Shown: positions 27,202-37,182 of the stretch, in pieces | Position numbering within the stretch: position 1 is the first letter of the stretch | How the letters are laid out: each line of letters starts with the position of its first letter | NCBI RefSeq assembly: GCF_004614195.1 | Contig: NZ_SPUM01000123.1 | Span: 1 to 64,000, forward strand | Direction of reading: 5' to 3' | Length of the DNA stretch: 64,000 nt | From: Massilia horti | GTDB lineage: Bacteria > Pseudomonadota > Gammaproteobacteria > Burkholderiales > Burkholderiaceae_D | The notes under the pieces: generated by a model | What the model was told of the DNA's origin: nothing | The model's database searches: none | What the model saw: only the letters and a program-made list of their open reading frames with translations | Program-made: the position numbers and the translations under genes

Positions 27202-27384
27202 GTCATTCAGACCGATCATTGTTATAGGAATGACTGAACTGTATCGGCCGGGTCGTGCGCCGAGCCAGCCGGATGCGACAGACCGCAAGATTGCGGGAAT
27301 AAATGGTAAATACGCGCTGCTGGCCCGGCGGTCAGCAAGCGAAAACGGTAGAATAGGCGATTCGATTCACACCTCGTTACCGTC

Positions 27385-27969
27385 ATGACCCAACGCCTCG
27401 TCCTCGCCTCCAACAACGCCGGCAAACTCAAGGAATTCGCGCAACTGCTCGATCCGATCGGCTTCGAGCTGCACCCGCAGGGCGAATTCAACGTGCCGGA
27501 AGCGGAAGAGCCCTACGCCACCTTCCTGGAGAACGCGCTCGCGAAAGCGCGCCACGCCTCGCGCCTGACCGGCCTGCCGGCCCTGGCCGACGACTCCGGC
27601 GTATGCGTCAATGCGCTGGGCGGGGCGCCGGGCGTGTATTCGGCGCGCTACGCCGGCGAACCGAAGTCGGATGCGCGCAATAACGAGAAACTGATCGCGA
27701 ATCTCGCACCGCACGCCGACAAGTCGGCCTACTACTACTGCGTGCTGGTCTACGTGCGTCACCCCGACGACCCGCAGCCGGTGATCGCCGACGCGCGTTG
27801 GAACGGCCAGATCATCGGCAGCCCGCGCGGCGCCAACGGCTTCGGCTACGATCCCTACTTCCTGCTGCCGGCGCTTGGCAAGACGACGGCCGAACTGGAC
27901 CCGCAGGAAAAGAACGCGATCTCGCACCGCGGCCAGGCGCTGCGCGCACTGGTAGAGAAGCTGCGATGA
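27385..27969 (+). CDS. rdgB: XTP/dITP pyrophosphatase (RdgB/HAM1)
   Basis: This enzyme hydrolyses non-canonical purine nucleotides (dITP, XTP) to keep them out of DNA. The 194-aa protein has LVLASNNAGKLKEF, ADDSGVCVNALGGAPGVYSARYAG, GANGFGYDPYFLLP and the late SHRGQALRAL, all HAM1 motifs. Its stop overlaps the hemW start as ATGA. The rdgB-hemW pair is common in betaproteobacteria. Confidence 0.97.
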   Translation: MTQRLVLASNNAGKLKEFAQLLDPIGFELHPQGEFNVPEAEEPYATFLENALAKARHASRLTGLPALADDSGVCVNALGGAPGVYSARYAGEPKSDARNNEKLIANLAPHADKSAYYYCVLVYVRHPDDPQPVIADARWNGQIIGSPRGANGFGYDPYFLLPALGKTTAELDPQEKNAISHRGQALRALVEKLR

Positions 27970-29195
27970 TCCCGATTAAGGTCGCGGGCAGCCCTGCGGA
28001 ACCGCGCTCTCCGGCCACCAGCGCCCTGCATTATCTTCAGCCGGGCGCGCTAAACCTGGCCGCGCTGCCGCCGCTGTCGCTGTACATCCATTGGCCATGG
28101 TGCGTGCGCAAGTGCCCATATTGCGACTTCAATTCGCACGAAGCCAAGGGCGAGCTGCCGGAGCGGGAATACCTGGACGCGCTGCGGCTCGACCTGGAAC
28201 AGGCGCTGCCGCTGATCTGGGGCCGCAAGATCCACACGGTGTTCATCGGCGGCGGCACGCCGAGCCTGATGTCCGCCGCGGCGCTCGACCGCCTGCTGTC
28301 GGACGTGCGCACGCTGCTGCCGTTGGAGCTGGATGCCGAGATCACGATGGAGGCCAACCCCGGCACCTTCGAGGTCGGCAAGTTCCGCGCGTTTCGCGAC
28401 AGCGGCGTGAACCGGCTGTCGATCGGCATCCAGAGCTTCAACGGCGCGCACCTGAAGGCTTTGGGGCGCATCCACGACGAGCGCGAGGCGCTGCGCGCGG
28501 TCGAGATTGCGCAGTCGACGTTTGAGAATTTCAACCTCGACCTCATGTACGCGCTGCCATCGCAGACGCTGGAAGAGGCGCGGCGCGACCTCGCCACAGC
28601 GCTGTCGTTTGCGCCGCCGCACCTGTCGCTGTACCACCTGACGATGGAACCGAACACGGTGTTCGCCAAGTATCCGCCGCCGCTGCCCGACGACGACACC
28701 AGTGCCGACATCCAGGACATGATTTTGGAGGCTACTGGCGCCGCCGGATACGAGCATTACGAGGTGTCGGCCTACGCCAGGCCGGGCCACAAGGCGCGCC
28801 ACAACCTGAACTACTGGACCTTTGGCGACTATCTCGGCATCGGCGCTGGCGCACATTCGAAGATATCGTTCCCGCACCGGGTGCTGAGGCAGGCGCGCTT
28901 CAAGCAGCCGGGCTCGTTCATCGAAGCGGCGCGGCGTGGCAACCCGGTGCAGGAAGAACACGAGATTACGCGTGACGAGATGGGCTTCGAGTTCATGCTC
29001 AATGCGCTGCGCCTGACCGGCGGTTTCGATCCGAACCTGTTCGCCGAGCGCACCGGAATGAGCATCACCGCGATCGAAAAGGCGCTGGACCAGGCCGAGG
29101 CCAAGGGGTTGCTGTACCGCGATTTCAAGGTGATTCGGCCGACCGAGCTGGGGCAGCGCTTTTTGAATGACTTGCACGAGATGTTCCTGGCGTAG
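27966..29195 (+). CDS. hemW: HemW-like radical SAM heme chaperone
   Basis: The 409-aa radical SAM protein has the cluster motif CVRKCPYCDF (Cys46, Cys50, Cys53) and GGGTPSLM, and the HemW-type C-terminus. The Phe after the CxxxCxxC motif, in place of the fourth Cys of HemN, places it with heme chaperones and not coproporphyrinogen oxidases. ATG 27966 overlaps the rdgB stop; the longer frame is a shadow. Its TAG stop lies inside the first repeat unit of locus 6. Confidence 0.94.
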   Translation: MIPIKVAGSPAEPRSPATSALHYLQPGALNLAALPPLSLYIHWPWCVRKCPYCDFNSHEAKGELPEREYLDALRLDLEQALPLIWGRKIHTVFIGGGTPSLMSAAALDRLLSDVRTLLPLELDAEITMEANPGTFEVGKFRAFRDSGVNRLSIGIQSFNGAHLKALGRIHDEREALRAVEIAQSTFENFNLDLMYALPSQTLEEARRDLATALSFAPPHLSLYHLTMEPNTVFAKYPPPLPDDDTSADIQDMILEATGAAGYEHYEVSAYARPGHKARHNLNYWTFGDYLGIGAGAHSKISFPHRVLRQARFKQPGSFIEAARRGNPVQEEHEITRDEMGFEFMLNALRLTGGFDPNLFAERTGMSITAIEKALDQAEAKGLLYRDFKVIRPTELGQRFLNDLHEMFLA

Positions 29196-29299
29196 GGTGT
29201 GCACCTTTGGTGCGCACGCGGTCAACGCATGCTGACTTGCGGCTGTCGCTCTACTACGCGTCGTTCGCGAACCGCGTGCGCACTGGTGCGCACCCTACG
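29191..29299. repeat. Palindromic intergenic repeat, inverted pair (locus 6)
   Basis: The left unit (29191-29223) carries a loop insertion (GTGCACCTTTGGTGCGCAC) and supplies the hemW stop codon within its GTAGGG end. The right inverted unit spans 29271-29299. The spacer is closely related to those of loci 3 and 5. It separates hemW from the convergent peptidase-like gene. Confidence 0.88.
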
Positions 29300-29332
29300 C
29301 CCTGGCTTAAGTCCGCGGGATGGCCATGACGA

Positions 29333-30136
29333 TCATGTCCGCGTGCCACCCGCCAGCGCGGCGATCGTGCGCGCCACCCCTTCGACCGTGCGCGCCATGT
29401 CCGCATAATCGACCTTGTCCCCCGCGGTCTTGTCCGGCGTGCTCGCGCCGAGATGCTGGTACGGGTAGCGCAGGAACGTGGTGCCGGTGACCATCATCGC
29501 CGGGTAGCCATGGCGCCGATTGGAGAGGGGATCGGACCAGGTAACCCCCTGGACGTAGGCCGGCACGGCCAGACCCTGGACCGATAAATCCGCAGCGCGG
29601 AACACGGATAACTCCTGGCGCACCGCGCGCGATGTTTCGAGGTCACCGACAAAGGCGACGAAATTGCCGCTGGCCGCGCGCCGTCCGGCCGCTCCTGGCG
29701 GCAGGAACACGAACTTGAGTTCGGTCCCTTGAGCTGGCTGCACCACCTGCAGCAGGTGCGCCAATTCCAGCACGAAGGCGCTGGCGCTTCCATCATCACG
29801 GTTGCCGCAGCCGTAATGCGCACCAAAGATGAAGATGCGTTCGGGCTGGGCGCCGGTGGCGACGTTGGCAATCGAAACCTCGATGTTACGAGGACCGTTA
29901 TCGTAGGCCTCTTCCCGCACCTGGTAGCCCTGGGCTGCCAGCGTCGTTTCGATGTGGCGTGCCGCCTGTTCCAGCCGGTCGGAGTCGGGCGCGCCTGCGC
30001 ACGCGTGCATGTGCGTACGCAGGCGCGCCGCGAGATCGGCGCTGGCGGCATTGGGCGACAACACGAACGCCGCCACTATTACAAGGATGATGAGCGCGAC
30101 TAAGCTTTTCCAGTGCGTGGCAAAAAATGATCGCAT
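29333..30136 (-). CDS. M28-like peptidase family protein, probably inactive
   Basis: The 267-aa protein has an N-terminal TM or signal anchor (LVALIILVIVAAFVLSP) and an M28 aminopeptidase-like fold (IFIFGAHYGCGNRDDGSASAFVLELAHLLQ). Active M28 enzymes read AHYD at the first metal ligand and GEEEG at the catalytic glutamates. Here the first is AHYG and the second region is PPGAAGRRAASGN, so at least one ligand and both glutamates are missing. A non-catalytic periplasmic binding role is more likely than peptidase activity. It is convergent with hemW. Confidence 0.72.
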   Translation of the reverse strand: MRSFFATHWKSLVALIILVIVAAFVLSPNAASADLAARLRTHMHACAGAPDSDRLEQAARHIETTLAAQGYQVREEAYDNGPRNIEVSIANVATGAQPERIFIFGAHYGCGNRDDGSASAFVLELAHLLQVVQPAQGTELKFVFLPPGAAGRRAASGNFVAFVGDLETSRAVRQELSVFRAADLSVQGLAVPAYVQGVTWSDPLSNRRHGYPAMMVTGTTFLRYPYQHLGASTPDKTAGDKVDYADMARTVEGVARTIAALAGGTRT

Positions 30137-30237
30137 GGCAGTAGGGGGGAGCAGGGAAAGGGGATCGCTCTCTGCTAGACCGTCCAGGGGCCGCCAAGTT
30201 CACCGGATGGTTTGGGCGCTTTAGAAAGCCAACAAAA

Positions 30238-30359
30238 GGCGCTGTCACCGGCGTAGGGTGCGCACCCCGTGCGCACGCGGTACGTATGCATGCAGGAGCC
30301 AACGGCGTGCAAAGGTACAGCGTGCGCACAGGTGCACACCCTACGCCTGTGACAGCGCC
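30238..30359. repeat. Palindromic intergenic repeat, extended inverted pair (locus 7)
   Basis: The left arm begins GGCGCTGTCACCGGCGTAGG and the right arm ends CCTGTGACAGCGCC, so the complementarity extends about 15 bp beyond the standard unit on both sides. The cores are GTGCGCACCCCGTGCGCAC and GTGCGCACAGGTGCACAC. It follows the glnS terminator immediately. Confidence 0.9.
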
Positions 30360-30397
30360 AAAAAAAAATCCCGCCGCGGCAAGGCCGGGCGGGATTG
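30358..30397 (-). terminator. Intrinsic terminator of glnS
   Basis: On the minus strand an 8-bp stem ATCCCGCC/GGCGGGAT (30388-30395 and 30368-30375) with a GC-rich loop is followed by eight or nine U residues. It starts about 17 bp behind the glnS stop. This is the clearest rho-independent terminator in the window. Confidence 0.92.
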
Positions 30398-30413
30398 GCG
30401 GGGGGAGGGCTTG

Positions 30414-32171
<1,758 letters not shown>

Positions 32172-32422
32172 GAAGAAACTAGTTTTAGATTGGTAAGTTG
32201 CAGCCATTTTACCGCAGGCGCGGCTTGCCGGCCTGTCTATGTCGATAGGGGACTGCCCACAGGTTCATACTTTGGGCTTGCTATTTCCATTGCAATGCAA
32301 AATCATGCCATTGCGGGTCCCGTACTTGTCGCTGCACCACTTGCGGGCCGCCTGTGAAGTTGCGCTTTTCTATAGGATAATCTCGGTTTCACGATTTTTC
32401 GGACAAGCCGCAGAGTTCCAAG

Positions 32423-32713
32423 ATGGAAAATTTATACGCGATTCTCGGCGTCGCGCCGAATGCCAGCGACGATGAGATCAAGAAGGTCTACCGCTCGCTG
32501 GCGATGCGCTACCACCCGGACCGCAACCAGGCGCCGGGCGCCGAAGCACGCTTCAAGGCGGTGACCAAGGCATACGAGGTCCTGTCGGACCCGGTCAAGC
32601 GCGCCGAATACAACCAGAGCGTGAACCACCGCATTGTGCTCGATGCCGAAGGCGAGGCATTCGAGCTGTGGCGTTCACTGTTCGCGCTCAACGGCGTGAA
32701 CGTGCCGGCGTAA
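32423..32713 (+). CDS. Short J-domain protein (DnaJ-like)
   Basis: The 96-aa protein is almost only a J domain: [33 protein letters not shown] with the HPD motif that stimulates the DnaK ATPase, then [20 protein letters not shown]. It lacks the Gly/Phe region, the zinc domain and the C-terminal substrate domains of DnaJ. A 25-residue tail ([21 protein letters not shown]) may bind a partner. It is the first gene of a four-gene rightward operon with three unrecognised genes, so it may recruit DnaK to one of those products. Confidence 0.92.
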   Translation: MENLYAILGVAPNASDDEIKKVYRSLAMRYHPDRNQAPGAEARFKAVTKAYEVLSDPVKRAEYNQSVNHRIVLDAEGEAFELWRSLFALNGVNVPA

Positions 32714-32756
32714 GCCGGGCGCATCCCTGAACAAAGTACCAAACTGGATTTTTTAT

Positions 32757-33266
32757 ATGACTAGAGTGCATCCCGAATTTGCCTACCAGGCGCGCGAACT
32801 GGAAGGGCAGATCGAAGGCATCCTGGGCGACCCGCCCAACCGCAAGAACTACGACATGATGGTCGAGGCGCTGGTGTCCGAGTACGCCAGCGGCGGCGGC
32901 CTGGACGACGTGAACATGATGGCGTTCGCGCTGTTCGACCGCATCCGCTTCCTCGACCCCAAAGGCCTGCTGCGCGAGGCGGCCGACTATGAAGATGGCG
33001 ACCCGGCGCATGTGTTCGCGATGGCGACCATCGACGGCGAGGGCGCTGCGATGTACCAGGCGATCACCGAAAACCATCCGGAACTGGCGCGGCGCGCGAT
33101 CATCACCGCCTTCCTGCACAAGCACCCGGCCCGCTGGGAAGACGAAGGCCAGTCGCTCGACGAGCTGGCCAAGAGCGAAGAGGCCGGCGACGAGGACGAG
33201 ATGGACGACACCGCCGTCTCCGACGACTTCATGCAGATCTTCGATCAGGAAGGAGAGCGCGAATGA
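32757..33266 (+). CDS. Unrecognised acidic protein of the J-domain operon (gene 2)
   Basis: I do not recognise this 169-aa protein. It is soluble and helical, with FAYQARELEGQIEGILGDPPN, a Gly-rich turn and a C-terminal third that is strongly acidic (SEEAGDEDEMDDTAVSDDF). It begins 43 nt after the J-domain gene and its stop overlaps the next start as ATGA. No catalytic motif is visible. Context suggests a component that acts with the J protein and genes 3 and 4. Confidence 0.8.
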   Translation: MTRVHPEFAYQARELEGQIEGILGDPPNRKNYDMMVEALVSEYASGGGLDDVNMMAFALFDRIRFLDPKGLLREAADYEDGDPAHVFAMATIDGEGAAMYQAITENHPELARRAIITAFLHKHPARWEDEGQSLDELAKSEEAGDEDEMDDTAVSDDFMQIFDQEGERE

Positions 33267-34042
33267 GCGACGACAAGACCTATCTGCCCGCACTGTCCAG
33301 GCAGGTGAGCGAACTGGTGCTGGCCGGCTCGCTGCAGCACGCCGAAGAGGCGCTGTCGCAGGCGGCCGACCAGCAGGGCGACTACGCGGTGGCCGAGGTG
33401 CTGTCGACCCTGCCGCCGCAGGTCACCGCGCTGCACCTGGCCGGCTTTGACGGTTCAAAGACCTCGCTGGCCACGCTGCTGGTGCCGCCCAAGGCGTGGG
33501 CCGAAAGCCTGGCCTACATGGCCGCCACCTGGCCGGACGACTTAATCGAGGACGACCCCGAGCGCATCGCCGAAAACCTGTTCAACCACGTGCACGGCGT
33601 CGTGTACGCGACCGACGATCCCGAACGCCGTGCCGAACTGCTGGCCGAAGCCTCGGCCACCGACTACGGCGCCACCGTGTTCGCGATCATCTGGTCGCTG
33701 GCGCCGAAGGAGATCCTCGAAGTGTCCGGCGAGATCATCGCCAAGGGCCCGTACGTGACCGGCCAGACCTCGTCCGACAGCGACATCGTGCCGCTGGCGC
33801 TGGAGCTGGCCAAGGCCAGCGAGGATGGCTGGGATCGTTCACTGCTCGAACTGTTCCCCGAGTTCCGCCACACCGCGGACCTGGCCGACGTCGAGCTGCC
33901 GGAAGACCCGGACGAGGAATCGAAGTTCATGCAGCGCTCGACCAAGGAGCTGCTGTACCGCCTGCGCAAGCAGGTGCCATCGGTGCGCGCAACGCCGCGC
34001 CGTGGCACCCGCAAGAGCATGGGCACGGACATCTTCTCGTGA
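33263..34042 (+). CDS. Unrecognised soluble protein of the J-domain operon (gene 3)
   Basis: This 259-aa protein is unknown to me. It is soluble, rich in Ala, Glu and Asp, and helix-forming, with LPALSRQVSELVLAGSLQHA at the N-terminus, a middle that could form helical repeats, and a basic C-terminal tail (RATPRRGTRKSMGTDIFS) unlike the acidic body. It is translationally coupled to gene 2 by a 4-nt overlap. No active-site motif can be named. Confidence 0.8.
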   Translation: MSDDKTYLPALSRQVSELVLAGSLQHAEEALSQAADQQGDYAVAEVLSTLPPQVTALHLAGFDGSKTSLATLLVPPKAWAESLAYMAATWPDDLIEDDPERIAENLFNHVHGVVYATDDPERRAELLAEASATDYGATVFAIIWSLAPKEILEVSGEIIAKGPYVTGQTSSDSDIVPLALELAKASEDGWDRSLLELFPEFRHTADLADVELPEDPDEESKFMQRSTKELLYRLRKQVPSVRATPRRGTRKSMGTDIFS

Positions 34043-34059
34043 TTGGGGGCCACTAGCGC

Positions 34060-34932
34060 ATGCTGCCTGCAATCGTCATAGAAAAACTGCCGCGGCTGGT
34101 GCGCGCGATCAGGCTGATCCCCGATCGCGCGACCCTTGATGAAGCGGCGATCCTGGCCGAGGAACTGGCCGGGATCACCGCGATGGTGGCCGAGAAGTTC
34201 ACCAACGACCGTACCGCCGAAGGCATCCAGCGCGCACAACTGCTGACCATCGGCGGGGTGTCGCTGGGACTGGAGCACATGGCCGGGGAAGAGGACGACG
34301 GCGCGGCGCTCGACCTCTTGATCGACGAGGGCGCCGAGTACGTGTTCCAGGCGGGATTTCGCCTGATCCGCGAACTGGCCGCGCTGCCCGAAGACTCGCT
34401 GGTCGGCGAATACGACAACGACCCGGTGTATTCCCAGCGCCGCTTGAAGGAACTGTTCGTCGACCTGTGCACGGCCGACCCGGGCGAGACCTGGTCTGGG
34501 TACGAGCGCTACCAGGGCCAGCTCCAGCAGCGCCAGAAGGTGCAGGAGATCGTGCGCGCGGCCCGCTGGCTGCGCCGCCATCACTGGGAAGGACCGATCA
34601 ACGACCCGGACCTGAATGCGGAAGGCGTGATCGCGCTGGCGATCATCTTTGCGGCCGAAGGTGACGGGCGGATCGTGGCGCGTGCCGGGCAGAAGGACTT
34701 CGAACGTTTTGTGGCCGCGGTACGCAAGACCAAGCCCGACTTCGAAGAAGGCTGGGCGCTGCTGATGGAGCACATCCCCGCGCCGCACCAGCCGGTGATG
34801 GCCGAGCGCATCAACACCTACCGCAAGAGCTGCACCGTGCTGCAAAAGATCGGCACGCGGGCATCGATCAAGCAGTTGTGGACCGACCTGGAAAACTACG
34901 CCGGTTCGGAGATCGAGGCCGATTACCCGTAG
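34060..34932 (+). CDS. Unrecognised soluble protein of the J-domain operon (gene 4)
   Basis: The 290-aa product is unknown. It is helical and soluble with no TM segments: IEKLPRLVRAIRLIPDRATLDEAAILAEELAGI at the start and QLQQRQKVQEIVRAARWLRRHHW in the middle. It starts 17 nt after gene 3 behind a G-rich Shine-Dalgarno (TTGGGGGCC), so all four genes form one transcript. A long inverted repeat and repeat locus 8 follow it. Confidence 0.8.
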   Translation: MLPAIVIEKLPRLVRAIRLIPDRATLDEAAILAEELAGITAMVAEKFTNDRTAEGIQRAQLLTIGGVSLGLEHMAGEEDDGAALDLLIDEGAEYVFQAGFRLIRELAALPEDSLVGEYDNDPVYSQRRLKELFVDLCTADPGETWSGYERYQGQLQQRQKVQEIVRAARWLRRHHWEGPINDPDLNAEGVIALAIIFAAEGDGRIVARAGQKDFERFVAAVRKTKPDFEEGWALLMEHIPAPHQPVMAERINTYRKSCTVLQKIGTRASIKQLWTDLENYAGSEIEADYP

Positions 34933-34984
34933 AGGCGCATGAATCGCGCCAAGCGCACGTCACAACAATAGTTTGCTCAAAAGT

Positions 34985-35090
34985 CGTCGTCCCCGGGCTC
35001 GGCGCCCCCCTTGGCGGGGACCCATAGGCAGCGTGAAATGACGCTCAGCATGGGTTCCCGCCAAGGGGGGCGCCGAGCCCGGGAACGACG
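34985..35090. repeat. 106-bp long hairpin (40-bp arms)
   Basis: The arms 34985-35024 and 35051-35090 are 40-bp inverted repeats with only two differences, both of which become G-U pairs in RNA. The 26-bp loop has its own small stem (AGCGT/ACGCT). It sits 52 bp after the J-domain operon. It is unrelated to the GTGCGCAC repeat family that starts 9 bp further on, and it could act as an intergenic mobile repeat or a strong RNA 3'-end stabiliser. Confidence 0.85.
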
Positions 35091-35098
35091 TCTAGGAT

Positions 35099-35130
35099 CG
35101 TAGGGTGCGCACCTGTGCGCACGCGGTACG
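35099..35130. repeat. Palindromic intergenic repeat, single unit (locus 8)
   Basis: One complete unit (GTAGG end, GTGCGCAC-CT-GTGCGCAC core, GCGGTACG end) without an inverted partner. It lies directly behind the 106-bp hairpin and 55 bp before the BlaI operator. Confidence 0.88.
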
Positions 35131-35175
35131 TTTGCACACCGTTGGCGTGCATTTTCACCCGCGTTCATATTCCTC

Positions 35176-35205
35176 TTGCAATGAATGCGACAAATGTCGC
35201 ATACT
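35176..35205 (+). promoter_or_regulatory. Promoter of the BlaI/M56-M23/TonB operon
   Basis: TTGCAA at 35176-35181 and CATACT at 35200-35205 with an 18-bp spacer form a plausible sigma-70 promoter. The palindromic operator 35185-35202 covers the whole spacer, so a bound repressor would exclude RNA polymerase. Confidence 0.65.
35185..35202. promoter_or_regulatory. Predicted BlaI-type operator
   Basis: A perfect palindrome with 8-bp arms, ATGCGACA-AA-TGTCGCAT, lies 28 bp before the repressor start codon. BlaI/MecI/CopY repressors bind dyads with a TACA/TGTA-like core; the ACA...TGT core here fits this general form. It is the natural autoregulatory site. Confidence 0.75.
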
Positions 35206-35230
35206 GGCGCCTCCAACAAGGAGGCACTGC

Positions 35231-35617
35231 ATGGCCACACCCGATCACATCCCCTCGGCAACCGAGCTCACCCTGCTCAAGGCACTGTGGCGGCGGGCCC
35301 CGTTAAGCGCGCGTGAACTGCACGAGCAGGTGCAGGACGAACTAGCCTGGTCCTATTCGTCGACGCGCAAGACGCTCGAACGCATGCTCGAAAAAGGCCT
35401 GGTGGCGCAGGAATCGGCCCACGGCGTGCACGTCTACCGCGCGCTTTCCGAAAAAGTCAGCACGCTCGCAGCCTTTGCCAAGGATTTCAGCCAGCGCGTC
35501 ATGGAGATGGACGCGCCGCTCACCGCCGCCATGTTCACCGGTTCCAAACTGGTCAACGAAGAGGAGCTGGACCAGCTCGACGAAATGCTGCGCAACTGGC
35601 CCGGGGACGACAAGTGA
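35231..35617 (+). CDS. BlaI/MecI/CopY-family repressor
   Basis: The 128-aa protein is a penicillinase-repressor-type winged helix: SATELTLLKALWRRAPLSARELHEQV and YSSTRKTLERMLEKGLV, then a dimerisation tail. In this family the adjacent M56 membrane peptidase triggers cleavage of the repressor. ATG 35231 has the Shine-Dalgarno AAGGAGGC. The stop overlaps the M56/M23 gene start by 4 nt. The regulon probably includes its own operon with the TonB receptor. Confidence 0.93.
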   Translation: MATPDHIPSATELTLLKALWRRAPLSARELHEQVQDELAWSYSSTRKTLERMLEKGLVAQESAHGVHVYRALSEKVSTLAAFAKDFSQRVMEMDAPLTAAMFTGSKLVNEEELDQLDEMLRNWPGDDK

Positions 35618-37179
35618 ACCCCCTCACGCCAGCCATCCTTTGGACCTTCTGCGCCGCCTGCGCGTCCAGCGTGCTGTTCGCCGCGCTGGTGGTCGCGACG
35701 TTGACGGCCGCGCGCGGCCGCTGGCCGGCATTGGCCGCACATCGCAGCGTCTGGACAATGGCGCAGTTTGCGGTAGCGACCTGCCTTGTCGTCGCATTGC
35801 TCCCTGGGCGCGGGACCAGTGTGCTGCCCACGGTGCAGATCGCGCCCCTGCAGCATGCCGATGCAAGCGCCGTAACCATGGCCCGTGCCGCACCTCCCCC
35901 GGACGGCTCCGCGCAGCCGGCCGGCGAAGCCGAGGAGGCGGCGGCTACCGCGCAGGACGTTTTGCAGGCACTGCCCTTGGTCTTCGCCGGCGCGTATGCC
36001 ATCGGACTGCTGTGGTTCGCCGGGCGGCGGTTCCTGTCCTGGAAGCGTTGGCGCGGCATCCGCGCCGCGGCCGAGCCAGTCGACACCGCCATGCTGCACT
36101 CAAGCGGCGTCTGCACCGGCAGCCAGGCGCGCGAGATCGCAAGTGCTGGCCTTGCCGTGCGAACGATCGACGCGCCGATCTCGCCGCTGTTGCTTGGCAT
36201 ATGGCGTCCGTGCCTCCTTCTGCCCCGGCAAATGGAACGCTTCGCGCCCGAACAGCAGCGAATGATCATCGAACACGAGCTGGCTCATTGGCGCCGCCGG
36301 GACGGCTGGTGGCTGCTGGCTGCCAACCTGCTGCAATTGCTGTTCTGGTTTAACCCGCCGTTCCGCAAACTGGTGCAGGGTCTGCAGGAAGCGGTCGAAC
36401 TGGGTTGCGACGACACGGTGCTCGCAGGTCGTGCTCAGCACGAACGCAAAGCGTATGCGGCTGCGCTGGTAGCGCAGTTCCGCCTGCAGCATATCGGCGC
36501 TGCGCCCGCGTTCGGCGCTTTTGGCGTCGCCGAACGTGTGGCACGCATGCGCGATGCCGTTCCCGCACGACTGGGCATCACCGGGCGAGTCACGTCCGGC
36601 GCGGGCGCAGTAGTTCTTGCGTTCGCCGCGGCGCTGCTGCAGCCCGCGTTTTCATCAACAGCGGCGCTGCCGGTGGCTGGGCCCGGTCTGCCGCAGTTGG
36701 CGCCGATGCAGGCCGAGCCTGGAACACCAATTTGGGGCTACCCGCTCGACCGCCTGCACGTCACCAGCAGGTATGGCGTGGTGAGTAGCGCACATCCAAA
36801 AGGACATCGCGGCGTTGACTTTGGCGCGCGCCGAGGCACGCCGGTTCACGCGGTTGCCCCGGGCCGTGTCATCGAAACCGGCCGTGACGAGCGCTACGGC
36901 ATCTACCTGCGGGTTGATCACGGCGAAGGGCGGGAGTCGATGATGGCGCACCTAAATCGCCTGGACGTGCGTGAGGGCGAGCAGGTAAAGTCCGGCCAAC
37001 AGGTCGGCGCGGCCGGCGCCACCGGCATGGCGACTGGGCCGCATGTGCATCTCGAATATCGCCGCGACGGCCAGTTGCGTGACCCACAGCTGTTGCTGCC
37101 CGATCTTGACCCCTACACCACGGTGAAGGCCCTGGCACTGCATCGAGCCCAATTCCCGTCAAAACCCCACCAGGAGTAA
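35614..37179 (+). CDS. M56 (BlaR1-like) and M23 (LytM) metallopeptidase fusion
   Basis: The 521-aa membrane protein combines two peptidases. The N-terminal half has TM helices and the M56/BlaR1 zinc site HELAHWRRRD (His221-His225). The C-terminal half is an M23 endopeptidase domain with GHRGVDFG (His398, Asp402) and GPHVHLEY (His477, His479). In BlaR1 this extracytoplasmic half is a penicillin-binding sensor; here it is replaced by a peptidoglycan-hydrolase-type domain. It is co-transcribed with a BlaI-type repressor upstream and a TonB receptor 3 nt downstream. Confidence 0.9.
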   Translation: MNPLTPAILWTFCAACASSVLFAALVVATLTAARGRWPALAAHRSVWTMAQFAVATCLVVALLPGRGTSVLPTVQIAPLQHADASAVTMARAAPPPDGSAQPAGEAEEAAATAQDVLQALPLVFAGAYAIGLLWFAGRRFLSWKRWRGIRAAAEPVDTAMLHSSGVCTGSQAREIASAGLAVRTIDAPISPLLLGIWRPCLLLPRQMERFAPEQQRMIIEHELAHWRRRDGWWLLAANLLQLLFWFNPPFRKLVQGLQEAVELGCDDTVLAGRAQHERKAYAAALVAQFRLQHIGAAPAFGAFGVAERVARMRDAVPARLGITGRVTSGAGAVVLAFAAALLQPAFSSTAALPVAGPGLPQLAPMQAEPGTPIWGYPLDRLHVTSRYGVVSSAHPKGHRGVDFGARRGTPVHAVAPGRVIETGRDERYGIYLRVDHGEGRESMMAHLNRLDVREGEQVKSGQQVGAAGATGMATGPHVHLEYRRDGQLRDPQLLLPDLDPYTTVKALALHRAQFPSKPHQE

Positions 37180-37182
37180 TTC

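Noticed and set aside
32208..32422. Riboswitch or leader in the glnS/J-domain divergent gap
   Set aside because: Only ordinary promoter-like A/T stretches are visible and no conserved structure could be supported.
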